Assembly (NCBI GenBank): GCA_025362655.1 | Contig: JANYFM010000023.1 | Span: forward strand, 1 to 40,577 | From: Hyphomicrobiales bacterium | Lineage (GTDB): Bacteria > Pseudomonadota > Alphaproteobacteria > Rhizobiales > Beijerinckiaceae | Length of the DNA stretch: 40,577 bases | Reading direction: 5' to 3' | Shown here: positions 8,335 to 16,106 of the stretch, in pieces | Layout: each line of letters starts with the position of its first letter | Position numbering within the stretch: the stretch's first letter is position 1 | Position numbers and translations under genes: made by a program | Notes under the pieces: model-generated | The model's database searches: none | Seen by the model: only the letters and a program-made list of their open reading frames with translations | What the model was told of the DNA's origin: nothing

Positions 8335-9159
8335 GTGACCGAAACCGCGCAAACAACGCAGCCGATTCTCGCCGTCAACAATATCGAGGTGATCTACGAT
8401 CACGTCATTCTCGTGCTGAAGGGCGTTTCGCTCAAAGTTCCGAAGGGCGGCATCGTGGCTCTGCTTGGCGCCAACGGCGCGGGTAAGACGACGACGCTGA
8501 AAGCGATCTCCAATCTCCTGCATGCCGAGCGCGGCGAGGTGACGAAGGGCTCCGTCGAGATGAACGGCCTGCGCGTCGATAAACTGTCGCCGAATGATCT
8601 CGTCCGGCGCGGCTGTATTCAGGTGATGGAGGGCCGGCATTGCTTCGGCCATCTCACGATTGAGGAGAACCTGCTGACCGGCGCTTTCACCCGCAAAGAC
8701 GGCCGCGCCGCTGTGCAGCGCGATCTCGAAGGCATCTACGCTTATTTCCCCAAACTGAAACAACGGCGGCAATCCATGGCCGGCTACACATCCGGCGGCG
8801 AGCAGCAGATGTGCGCCATCGGCCGCGCCATGATGTCAAAGCCGAGCATGATTTTGCTGGACGAGCCCTCGATGGGCCTCGCGCCGCAAATCGTCGCGGA
8901 GATATTCGACATCGTGCGGGATCTCAACGCGCGCGAGGGCGTCTCCTTTCTGCTGGCCGAGCAGAATACCAGCATCGCGCTCCGTTACGCGGACTGGGGC
9001 TACATTCTGGAGAACGGGCGCGTCGTGCTCGACGGCGACGCGGCCTCGCTCCGCGACAACGAGGACGTGAAGGAATTCTACCTCGGCGTTTCCGGGGCCG
9101 GCCGCAAGAATTTCCGCGACTCCAAAAATTACAAGCGGCGCAAGCGCTGGCTGGCGTAA
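8335..9159 (+). CDS. ABC transporter ATP-binding protein, LivF-like
   Basis: A 274-residue ATPase of the LivF type: Walker A GANGAGKTT near residue 45, signature TSGGEQQMCAIGRA near 152 and Walker B MILLDEPSMGLAP near 172. The usual switch His is replaced by the family-typical Gln in LLAEQN. The GTG start at 8335 has GGAG about seven bases upstream. A basic C-terminal tail (GAGRKNFRDSKNYKRRKRW) extends past the usual LivF end; a similar tail is known in homologues beside acyl-CoA ligases. It pairs with the LivG-like ATPase at 3987 and is 10 bases from the next ligase gene. Confidence 0.95.
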   Translation: MTETAQTTQPILAVNNIEVIYDHVILVLKGVSLKVPKGGIVALLGANGAGKTTTLKAISNLLHAERGEVTKGSVEMNGLRVDKLSPNDLVRRGCIQVMEGRHCFGHLTIEENLLTGAFTRKDGRAAVQRDLEGIYAYFPKLKQRRQSMAGYTSGGEQQMCAIGRAMMSKPSMILLDEPSMGLAPQIVAEIFDIVRDLNAREGVSFLLAEQNTSIALRYADWGYILENGRVVLDGDAASLRDNEDVKEFYLGVSGAGRKNFRDSKNYKRRKRWLA

Positions 9160-9169
9160 GGGACCGGAA

Positions 9170-10426
9170 ATGGCAAAAGGAGCGCATTTCGACACGCGCG
9201 AAACAACACAGCCCGCGGCGCGCGAACGGGCGCTGTTTGCCCATTTGCGGGCGCTGCTTAAGAGCGCGCGGGCGCGGACGCCGGCGCTGAGACGGCAGTT
9301 GCGGGGCCTGCGCATCGAAGATTTGAAAACCCGCGCGGCGCTCGCGCAGGTTCCGGTCCTGCGCAAAAGCGGTCTTGCGGAAATGCAGCGGGCGGCTCCG
9401 CCCTTCGGCGGGCTGACGCCGGCGCGGGCGGGATCGTTCCGGCATTTGCTGGTGTCGCCCGGCCCGATCTTCGAGCCGGAGGCGCGCGGCCTCGATTGGT
9501 GGGGAGCGGCGCGGGCGCTTTATGCCGCCGGTTTTCGCAAGGGCGATATCGCGCTGAATTGCTTTTCTTATCATCTGACGCCGGGCGGCCATATCATGGC
9601 AAGCGGCGCCCATGCGATCGGCTGCGCGGTTATTCCCGGCGGCACCGCCGGCAGCGAAGCGCAGGTCGAGGCCATCCATCATTACCGCCCGCGCGGCTAT
9701 TGCGGCACGCCGGATTTTCTCAAAATTCTGCTCGATAAAGCCATCGCGATGAACCGCGATGCGTCGTCGATCCGGTCCGCGCTGGTGTCCGGCGCCGCAT
9801 TGCCGGCGGGGCTGCGCGCGGAGCTGGAGGCCCGCGGTGTCCCGGCCCGCCAGGCCTATGCCACCGCGGAGCTGGGCGTCATCGCCTATGAGTCCAGCGG
9901 CGCGGGCGGCGCTCTGGTTGAAGGCATGATGATCAATGAGGGCCTCATCGTCGAGATCGTGCGGCCAGGCACCGGGGAACCCGCCGCGCCAGGCGATGTC
10001 GGCGAAGTCGTCGTCACAAGGCTGGATGCGCATTATCCGCTGCTGCGGCTCGCGACGGGCGATCTTTCGGCGTTTCTGCCGGGAGCCTCGCCCTGCGGAC
10101 GCACCAATGCGCGCATCCGCGGCTGGATGGGCCGGGCCGATCAGACGACGAAAGTGAAAGGCATGTTCGTGCATCCCGCGCAGATCGCCGAAACGGGACG
10201 GCGCCACCCGGAGCTGCTGCGGCTGCGCCTCGCCGTGACCCGCGCGGCGGATCAGGACGTGATGACGCTGCTTGCGGAATGCGCGGCGCCGGACGCCGCC
10301 CTCGCCGCGCGTGTCGCCGGCACGCTGCAATCCGTTACGGGTCTGCGCGGCGCGGTGCGGCTGGCAGCGCCTGGCTCGTTGCCCAACGATGGCAAAGTCA
10401 TCGCCGATGAGCGCCCCGCCGGCTGA
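9170..10426 (+). CDS. PaaK-like (phenylacetate-CoA ligase family) protein with atypical P-loop
   Basis: A 418-residue protein resembling phenylacetate-CoA ligases. The middle has DIALNCFSYHLTPGGHIMASGAHAIGC and AYATAELGVIAYES (the adenine-binding and catalytic stretch). The C-terminal domain has RLATGDLSAFLPG and TKVKGMFVHPAQI, which matches the PaaK-type lid domain. The Ser/Thr/Gly-rich P-loop (TSGTTG) expected near residue 90 is absent; the aligned position reads VSPGPIFEPEARG. It may therefore be a divergent ligase subfamily or use ATP differently. It is the last gene of the transporter operon and ends three bases from a convergent gene. Having two distinct ligase types in one operon suggests two substrates, or one active enzyme and one accessory protein. 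Confidence 0.85.
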   Translation: MAKGAHFDTRETTQPAARERALFAHLRALLKSARARTPALRRQLRGLRIEDLKTRAALAQVPVLRKSGLAEMQRAAPPFGGLTPARAGSFRHLLVSPGPIFEPEARGLDWWGAARALYAAGFRKGDIALNCFSYHLTPGGHIMASGAHAIGCAVIPGGTAGSEAQVEAIHHYRPRGYCGTPDFLKILLDKAIAMNRDASSIRSALVSGAALPAGLRAELEARGVPARQAYATAELGVIAYESSGAGGALVEGMMINEGLIVEIVRPGTGEPAAPGDVGEVVVTRLDAHYPLLRLATGDLSAFLPGASPCGRTNARIRGWMGRADQTTKVKGMFVHPAQIAETGRRHPELLRLRLAVTRAADQDVMTLLAECAAPDAALAARVAGTLQSVTGLRGAVRLAAPGSLPNDGKVIADERPAG

Positions 10427-10429
10427 TGA

Positions 10430-11629
10430 TCAGCCAAGCTCGGTGATCGCCTCGGCGAAATGGTGCATGCGGGACGGCCCGCCCGCGCTGATAAGAAAAT
10501 TATCGCAGACCCAGCTATACGTGCGTTCGGTCACGTAGGTTGGATGAACGGCGAGCACCATGTTGTTGCGGATGGGCATCGTTTCATCGAAGCGGACGAG
10601 CGGACGCTCCACCATGTCATAGCCCTGGCTGTGGCAATGGACCCGCTTTTCCTCCGGGCGGCCGTTGCGCCGCATGAACGCGTTGTATTCCTCCCAGATC
10701 GCTTTGCAGGACGCGCTGTCCCTCAACAGGGCGAGCGTGAAGCGGCGCGCTTCCAGCACGAAAGCAAATTCATCTTTCATTTCCGCCGAGGCTTTGCCGA
10801 GCACGCAGGTGCGCCCAAGCTCTGTGTAAAAGCCGCCGGGGCCGCAGTTCTCCAACAGAATTGTAAATTGATCCCCGGCCCGCAGCGCGCGGTTTTGCTG
10901 GTGCGGCGGCGACATGACCGCCGGCGTTCCCACCGGGCCGGACGCGGCCATGTACCAGCCCTGTTCGCTGCCCCATTTTGCGCCGACGGCCTTGGCGATG
11001 CCGGCCAGCTCCAGATCGGTTCTGCCTGGCTCGGCGGCCGCGAAGACAGCCTTCATCATGGCATCCTGCATTTCGCAGCTTTTGCGAAGGCCGGCGATTT
11101 CCTCGGCGCTTTTGACAGCGCGTATTTCATCGACGAAATCGGTGGCATCGACAATATCCGCGCGGGCCAGCGCGCCGCGCTTGAGATGATCGAGAAAAAC
11201 CCACGGCAGGGCTGACAAGCCCACCAGTCCAACGCGGCCCGCCGCATAGGGCGCCAGCGCCTTGGCCGCAAGCTCCGCCTCATAAGCGCCGGTGTATCCC
11301 GCCGTCACAAAGCTCGGCGTTGACAGCGCGCGCCTCGTGCCGCGCCGCAATCCGTCGCCGCCCGCGGGCAGCATCACATCGCCGTTAAACGGACCCTGCC
11401 CGATCGTCGTCATAAGATCGCCGCGCGGAAATATGACAGTGAAAGGATAGCCGTTTGTGGCCGGCAAATCGGTGAAATATTTCACCGCGCCGCCCATGAA
11501 ATCATTGTTGCCCTGCATCAGTAGAACATCGATCCCGCGCGCCGCCATTTCCGCGCGCACAGCGGCCCAGCGGCGCTCCAATTCAGCCGTCGACACCGGC
11601 GCCAACGCGCGCTCGCTCAGACCCGTCAT
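10430..11629 (-). CDS. M24-fold (creatinase/aminopeptidase P-like) protein lacking usual metal ligands
   Basis: A 399-residue protein with the two-domain creatinase/prolidase layout: N-terminal creatinase-like domain (about 1-165, with RGIDVLLMQGNNDF) and pita-bread domain (about 175-399, with EIRAVKSAEEIAGLRKSC). In metal-dependent M24 peptidases the ligands are Asp, Asp, His, Glu, Glu. By eye the aligned positions here are Glu260, Glu270, a His at 331 or 333, His362 (in VLAVHPTY) and Cys375 or Asp376. A normal dinuclear metal site is therefore unlikely. Creatinase itself works without metal in this fold, so a metal-free C-N hydrolase is possible. The gene follows the hydroxyacid dehydrogenase gene by eight bases in the same operon. 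A peptidase label would be misleading. Confidence 0.82.
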   Translation of the reverse strand: MTGLSERALAPVSTAELERRWAAVRAEMAARGIDVLLMQGNNDFMGGAVKYFTDLPATNGYPFTVIFPRGDLMTTIGQGPFNGDVMLPAGGDGLRRGTRRALSTPSFVTAGYTGAYEAELAAKALAPYAAGRVGLVGLSALPWVFLDHLKRGALARADIVDATDFVDEIRAVKSAEEIAGLRKSCEMQDAMMKAVFAAAEPGRTDLELAGIAKAVGAKWGSEQGWYMAASGPVGTPAVMSPPHQQNRALRAGDQFTILLENCGPGGFYTELGRTCVLGKASAEMKDEFAFVLEARRFTLALLRDSASCKAIWEEYNAFMRRNGRPEEKRVHCHSQGYDMVERPLVRFDETMPIRNNMVLAVHPTYVTERTYSWVCDNFLISAGGPSRMHHFAEAITELG

Positions 11630-11637
11630 GGATGCTC

Positions 11638-12591
11638 CTATCGTTGGATGAGATTGATCATTCCCGCGGCATCGCGGTTGAGAAAGCGCCGCAGGTTTTC
11701 CTCAATCACCGGAAGCGCGCGGTCGGGATATTCGTCAAAAAACCCGCCGAGATGCGGTGTCACCAGCACATTCTCCAAATCCCAGAAGGGATGATTGGGC
11801 GGCAGCGGCTCGGTGGCAAAAACATCCAGCGCGGCGCCGGCGATCCTGTTGTGGAGGAGCGCCTCCAGCAGCGCCTGTTCATCAACGATGCCGCCGCGCG
11901 CCAGATTGATCAGATAGGCCGAAGGCTTCATCGCGTCGATGGTGCGCGTGTCAATGAGGTGGTGGGTGTCAGCCGTATAGGGCGCCAGCAAAACGAGATG
12001 GTCCGCGGCGGCCACAGCGTCAAGCAGCCGCGCGCGCGGCTCGATGCGCTCGAAGCCTGGAGCCTCCCGCGCTGTGGAGCTGACGCCGACAACACGCATC
12101 CCCATCGCCGCGCAGCGGGGCGCCAGCGCTTCGGCGATGTGGCCGACGCCGACAATGACAACGGTCTTTCCATCCAGCGTGCGCGAGGGCCGCCGTTCCC
12201 ATTGGCGCCGGCCCTGCGCGCGGACGCAGCGCGGGATATCGCGGGCCAGCGCCAGCATCGAGGCCAGCGCCGCCTCCGCGACGGGCGCCCCGTGGATGCC
12301 CCTGATATTGGTGACGATCACGTTTGGCGCGAGCGAGGGCTGATCAGCGATGCCGTCGACGCCGGAGCCCAGCGCCTGGACCCATTTCAGTTTCGGCGCG
12401 TTTTTGAAGACGCGGTCGTGCATCATCGGCCCGAAAGTCACCAGCACCTCGGTTTCCGCCAGGAACGGATCCGCCTTCCCGTGATGGTCGACAATGTCGA
12501 CGCGCAGATCGCGCGAGACCGCGGCGATGGCATCGCGATACCGGTTGCGAATGGCCTCCGGCAGCGTCAGTACAATCAGGACCCTGGTCAT
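11638..12591 (-). CDS. D-2-hydroxyacid dehydrogenase (NAD(P)-dependent)
   Basis: A 317-residue oxidoreductase that would interconvert a 2-hydroxyacid and a 2-ketoacid. The nucleotide-binding motif is VVIVGVGHIAEALA, with the third Gly replaced by Ala. The catalytic triad fits Arg232 (NLARGGIVDE), Glu261 (VFATEPLP) and His280 (VTPHLGG). The length fits the glyoxylate/hydroxypyruvate reductase-like branch. It lies 52 bases after the molybdenum hydroxylase gene and eight before the M24-like gene, all on the minus strand, so one operon is likely. The substrate is unknown. Confidence 0.92.
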   Translation of the reverse strand: MTRVLIVLTLPEAIRNRYRDAIAAVSRDLRVDIVDHHGKADPFLAETEVLVTFGPMMHDRVFKNAPKLKWVQALGSGVDGIADQPSLAPNVIVTNIRGIHGAPVAEAALASMLALARDIPRCVRAQGRRQWERRPSRTLDGKTVVIVGVGHIAEALAPRCAAMGMRVVGVSSTAREAPGFERIEPRARLLDAVAAADHLVLLAPYTADTHHLIDTRTIDAMKPSAYLINLARGGIVDEQALLEALLHNRIAGAALDVFATEPLPPNHPFWDLENVLVTPHLGGFFDEYPDRALPVIEENLRRFLNRDAAGMINLIQR

Positions 12592-12643
12592 TGCTTAAGC
12601 CTCGTTGTGTGAAAGCGCGCCGCCGGACTTGCCCGCCGGGCAA

Positions 12644-14977
12644 TCACCCACGCATGGCGCGCCACACCTTCTGCGGCGTCAGCGGCATTTGCAGCCGGGC
12701 TTCGTCGGTGACCCCGATGGCATTGGCTATGGCATTGACGATGGTCGGCGGCGCGGCTGTGGTTCCCGCTTCGCCCGTGCCTTTCACGCCGAGCGGATTG
12801 GTCGTGCAGGCGACGGGATGATGCAGCGTTTTCATCGCCGGCAGATCGCCGGCGCGCGGCATGGCGTAATCCATCAGCGAGCCCGAAAGCACCTGCCCGC
12901 TGTCGCGGTCATAGATCGTGTGTTCGCCCAGGGCCTGGCCGATGCCCTGCGCCACGCCGCCGTGAATCTGGCCGCCGACGATGGCGCCGTTGAGCACGAT
13001 GCCGCAATCATCGACCGCCGTATAGGCAACGATCTCAACAACGCCGGTTTCCGGATCGACCTCCACTTCGGCGATGTGGCAGCCGTTGGGAAAGCTCGGC
13101 CCTGTCGTCACCGCGCCCTTGGTGTCCAGCGATTCAGGAATCACGCCTTGTTTGGCAAGCTCGACCGAGCGGGCGGCAACCTCAAACAAAGACACCTGAT
13201 TGCCGCCGGCTCCAAGCTTGAACACGCCGTTGGCAAATTCAATTTTTTCCTCAGCTCCCTGGAGCAGCAGCGCCGCGACCTTGCGGCCCTTCGCGATGAC
13301 TATATCGGTGGAGACCGCGAGCGCGCCGCCGACCAGCATCGCCGAGCGCGATGCCACCGCGCCAAAGCCGGGGACATCGCGGGCGGAATCGCCGAATTGC
13401 ACCTCAACATGGCTGCGCGGTATCCCAAAGCGGTCCGCCATCAGCTGCCCAAACACTGTGACATGACCCTGGCCGTTGGGCGAAGCGCCCATGCCAAAAG
13501 TCACTTTTTCGCCGGGCCCGAATTTGATCGTGGCGGATTCGTCCATCACGCCGCCGGAAATTTCGAGGAAGCTGCCGATGCCGATCCCGCGCAGCTTGCC
13601 GCGGGTTTTGGCTTCGGCCCGCCGCGCGGCGAATCCCGAGTAGTCCGCGGCTTTCAGCGCTTTTTCGAAGACCGCGGGGAAGTCGCCGCTGTCATAGGTA
13701 ACGCCGGTCGCCGAGGCATAGGGCATGCGCGCGGCGGGAATGAGATTGCGGCGGCGAATTTCGGCGGGGTCGAGGCGCAGCTTTGCCGCCGCCGTGTCAA
13801 CGAGCCGCTCCATGAAGTGATTGACCTCGGGCCGGCCCGCGCCGCGATAGGGGCCGATGGCGACTTTGTTGGAAAAATAGCAGCGGGCCGCAACGGAGAT
13901 GCGGGGAATGTTATAGACGCTGGGAAGACAGCCTGAGATATGAACCGTCGGACAAAACAGGGCGACGCCCGTGAGATAAGCGCCCATATCCGCTTCGCCG
14001 CGCACGCGCAGAGCGAGAAATTTGCCCTCGGCGTCCAGCGCCAGCTCCGCGCGCCAAAGCGAATCGCGCGCCTGATTGTCACTGATGAACGATTCCGAGC
14101 GCGTCGCGGTCCAATGCACTGGGCGCCCGACCTTGCGGGCGGCGTACAGCAGCGCCGGATATTCGGGATAGCCGGAGGCTTTCATGCCAAAGCCGCCGCC
14201 GACATCGCCGCAGGTCACATGCAGTTTAGCCGGCGGAATTTTCATGCAGCCGATGGTCTGGCCGCGGATGCCGGCAACCCCCTGGGTTCCGGTGCGCAGC
14301 GAATAAGAATCGCTTTGCGCATCATAGCCGGCGGTCGCGGCGCGCGGCTCCATCGAAACGACACTGATGCGTTGATTGAACGTTTCCACAGAGGCGGTAT
14401 GCGCCGCCCCGGCAAAAATCGCGTCGATCCCGGATTTCACCGCGCCCTGCGGATCGGGCGGCGTGTGCCAGTCGAAGGCCAGATTGCCAGGCGCCTCGGG
14501 CCAAATTTGCTCTTTCGCCGCAATCGCGTCTTTCAAATCGATGACCGGCGTCAGCGCCTCGTAATCGACTTCCACGAGATCCGCGGCGTCCTGCGCGAGT
14601 TCGGCGGTTTGCGCGATCACCACGGCAATAAGCTCGCCGACGTGAACGACGCGGTCATTCGCGAGAACCGGGCGGAACGGACTGATCCCTGGTTTGCCTG
14701 ACCAGTGAGGCACCGGAACCGAGCCGCTCACGCTGCCGGGCGCGAATTCGGCGATATCGGCGGCGGTCAAAATGGCGATGACGCCGGGGGCCGCCTTGGC
14801 GGCGGAGGTATCGACACCGCGAAGATTGGCCCTGGCGTGCGTGGAGCGCACGAAGACGGCGGCGGCGGCGGATGCGTCCTTATCGTCATCGGAATAGCTC
14901 CCAAGGCCGCGCAGCAGGGGGTCATCCTCCACCCGGCCGGCCCAGGCCGCTTGTCCGTGTCCGGCGTCATCCATCAT
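12644..14977 (-). CDS. Molybdopterin-binding large subunit, xanthine dehydrogenase/CoxL family
   Basis: A molybdenum hydroxylase large subunit of about 777 residues, which would hydroxylate a carbon, often next to nitrogen or an aldehyde, using water. Key motifs are VGGGFGMK near residue 262, PYRGAGRPE near 375 (the AYRGAGR form, not the AYRCSFR of true CO dehydrogenase) and catalytic Glu near 733 in GVKGTGEAGTT. The start chosen is ATG 14977, with GGGGA five bases upstream. The frame is open for another 83 codons, but that extension is basic and shows no family features. The family normally needs [2Fe-2S] and FAD subunits. Neither is encoded here, so partners must come from elsewhere. It is the first gene of an operon with a hydroxyacid dehydrogenase and an M24-like protein. 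Confidence 0.93.
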   Translation of the reverse strand: MMDDAGHGQAAWAGRVEDDPLLRGLGSYSDDDKDASAAAAVFVRSTHARANLRGVDTSAAKAAPGVIAILTAADIAEFAPGSVSGSVPVPHWSGKPGISPFRPVLANDRVVHVGELIAVVIAQTAELAQDAADLVEVDYEALTPVIDLKDAIAAKEQIWPEAPGNLAFDWHTPPDPQGAVKSGIDAIFAGAAHTASVETFNQRISVVSMEPRAATAGYDAQSDSYSLRTGTQGVAGIRGQTIGCMKIPPAKLHVTCGDVGGGFGMKASGYPEYPALLYAARKVGRPVHWTATRSESFISDNQARDSLWRAELALDAEGKFLALRVRGEADMGAYLTGVALFCPTVHISGCLPSVYNIPRISVAARCYFSNKVAIGPYRGAGRPEVNHFMERLVDTAAAKLRLDPAEIRRRNLIPAARMPYASATGVTYDSGDFPAVFEKALKAADYSGFAARRAEAKTRGKLRGIGIGSFLEISGGVMDESATIKFGPGEKVTFGMGASPNGQGHVTVFGQLMADRFGIPRSHVEVQFGDSARDVPGFGAVASRSAMLVGGALAVSTDIVIAKGRKVAALLLQGAEEKIEFANGVFKLGAGGNQVSLFEVAARSVELAKQGVIPESLDTKGAVTTGPSFPNGCHIAEVEVDPETGVVEIVAYTAVDDCGIVLNGAIVGGQIHGGVAQGIGQALGEHTIYDRDSGQVLSGSLMDYAMPRAGDLPAMKTLHHPVACTTNPLGVKGTGEAGTTAAPPTIVNAIANAIGVTDEARLQMPLTPQKVWRAMRG

Positions 14978-15088
14978 AATTTTCCCCATCCATCGCTGCG
15001 GCTTGCCGGCACCATAATATCTCTGCAAGCGGGCAGAAAGGGGGGTGGCGTCAAAAGCCGGACCCTGCCGAAGAAATAGCAAACGAAG

Positions 15089-15113
15089 GGAACGCGCGCT
15101 CATTTCATTCGTT
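15089..15113 (+). promoter_or_regulatory. Sigma-EcfG-type promoter of the NepR-like gene
   Basis: GGAAC at 15089-15093 and CGTT at 15110-15113 are separated by exactly 16 bases. This matches the GGAAC-N16/17-CGTT promoter of the alphaproteobacterial general stress sigma factor EcfG. It points toward the NepR-like gene, leaving a leader of about 60 bases before ATG 15183. Known nepR genes are commonly driven by such a promoter, so site and gene support each other. Confidence 0.75.
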
Positions 15114-15182
15114 GAATGGAAAAGCAGCCGATGCCGCGGCGGCGCCAAGAGCGGGCGCTGCTTGGAATTGGCGGAGGGTTCT

Positions 15183-15422
15183 ATGAAAAGATTGCCGGCC
15201 CATGCGCCGCGTTCGCGCCAAGCCAAACCGCTATCGCCGGGCGAGGCGCCGGAGTGTCAGAAGGAGCCGCCCGCCCCGCGCATGGACCGGCAGGCCCAGA
15301 CGCTGCTGGGGCGCCGGCTCGACCGGGTATTTGGGTCGCACTGTGAGGAGCGGCTGCCCGATAGCCTCGGGACCCTGCTCGCCGATGTCGAGAAGCGGCT
15401 GAAAAACTGGTCCCCGCCCTAG
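15183..15422 (+). CDS. nepR: NepR-like anti-sigma factor of the general stress response
   Basis: A 79-residue protein. The second half, [22 protein letters not shown] followed by [11 protein letters not shown], matches the NepR pattern (IGxxLRxxYxxxxxExxPxxLxxLLxxL) of two helices that hold sigma-EcfG. The first half is a basic, proline-rich, probably disordered arm, as in NepR proteins. A clear GGAGG lies seven bases before ATG 15183; an upstream in-frame extension exists but has no such site. A sigma-EcfG-type promoter precedes it. Normally nepR sits beside ecfG and phyR. Neither is here, so this may be an extra paralogue. The last four bases overlap the convergent efp gene. A short protein gives limited certainty, but the promoter strengthens the call. 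Confidence 0.72.
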   Translation: MKRLPAHAPRSRQAKPLSPGEAPECQKEPPAPRMDRQAQTLLGRRLDRVFGSHCEERLPDSLGTLLADVEKRLKNWSPP

Positions 15423-15988
15423 TCTTTGGCGCGTTCCACGTAAGACCCGTCCTCGGTCAAGATCACCACGCGCGTTCCGACCGCGATATGCGGGGGCACC
15501 ATGGCGCGCGCGCCGTTGGAGAGGATGGCAGGCTTGAACGAGGACGAAGCGGTCTGGCCTTTCATCGCCGGCTCGGTTTCAACGATTTCCAACGTGATGC
15601 GCGCCGGAAGCTGGATCGACACCGGCAGGCTGTTAAAGACGCTCAAAATAACCTTCATGCCTTCCTGAAGATAGATTTTCTGCGTGCCGAGCACATCGTC
15701 CGGCACGGTAACCTGATCGTAAGTCTCTGAATTCATGAAATGATTTCCATCGCCATCGGAATAAAGATAGCTGTGGTCTTTGTCCTCCACAAAGGCGCGC
15801 TCAATTTGTTCGGTCGTCTTGTAACGGACTTGCGTTTTCACGCCGTCGGAAATGCGCCGCATGTCGATTTGCGTCGTCGGAGTGCCTTTGCCCGGGTGAA
15901 AGCTTTCCGCGGACAGAACCGCGTAAAGCTGGCCATCCTCGTGCTCGATGATGTTGCCTTTGCGGACCGAACTGGCGATGACTCTCAC
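15419..15988 (-). CDS. efp: Translation elongation factor P
   Basis: A 189-residue EF-P, the length usual for the family. It binds ribosomes stalled on consecutive prolines and promotes peptide-bond formation. The N-terminal KOW-like domain carries the modification loop FHPGKGTP with the lysine exactly at position 34, the residue beta-lysylated in E. coli. OB domains follow with [14 protein letters not shown], and the end is [19 protein letters not shown]. The start is GTG 15988, which has AAAGGA upstream. A longer open frame to 16147 has no support. It is divergent from epmA, which together with epmB encodes the modification enzymes, so Lys34 is very likely (R)-beta-lysylated. Confidence 0.97.
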   Translation of the reverse strand: MRVIASSVRKGNIIEHEDGQLYAVLSAESFHPGKGTPTTQIDMRRISDGVKTQVRYKTTEQIERAFVEDKDHSYLYSDGDGNHFMNSETYDQVTVPDDVLGTQKIYLQEGMKVILSVFNSLPVSIQLPARITLEIVETEPAMKGQTASSSFKPAILSNGARAMVPPHIAVGTRVVILTEDGSYVERAKD

Positions 15989-16106
15989 AGGATGAATTCC
16001 TTTGTTGATGGCGGGCCGGGCGCAGCCTATGCAAAGGCCATCGAAGCGGCCGGCGCAAGAGCGATCTCTTAGCGAATCGCCCGCCGTATCGCAAAACCCG
16101 GCCCAA

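Noticed and set aside
14978-15226. Open frame extending the molybdenum hydroxylase N-terminus by 83 codons
   Set aside because: The extension is basic, has no family similarity and would cover the sigma-EcfG promoter and the nepR start. ATG 14977 has a good ribosome-binding site.
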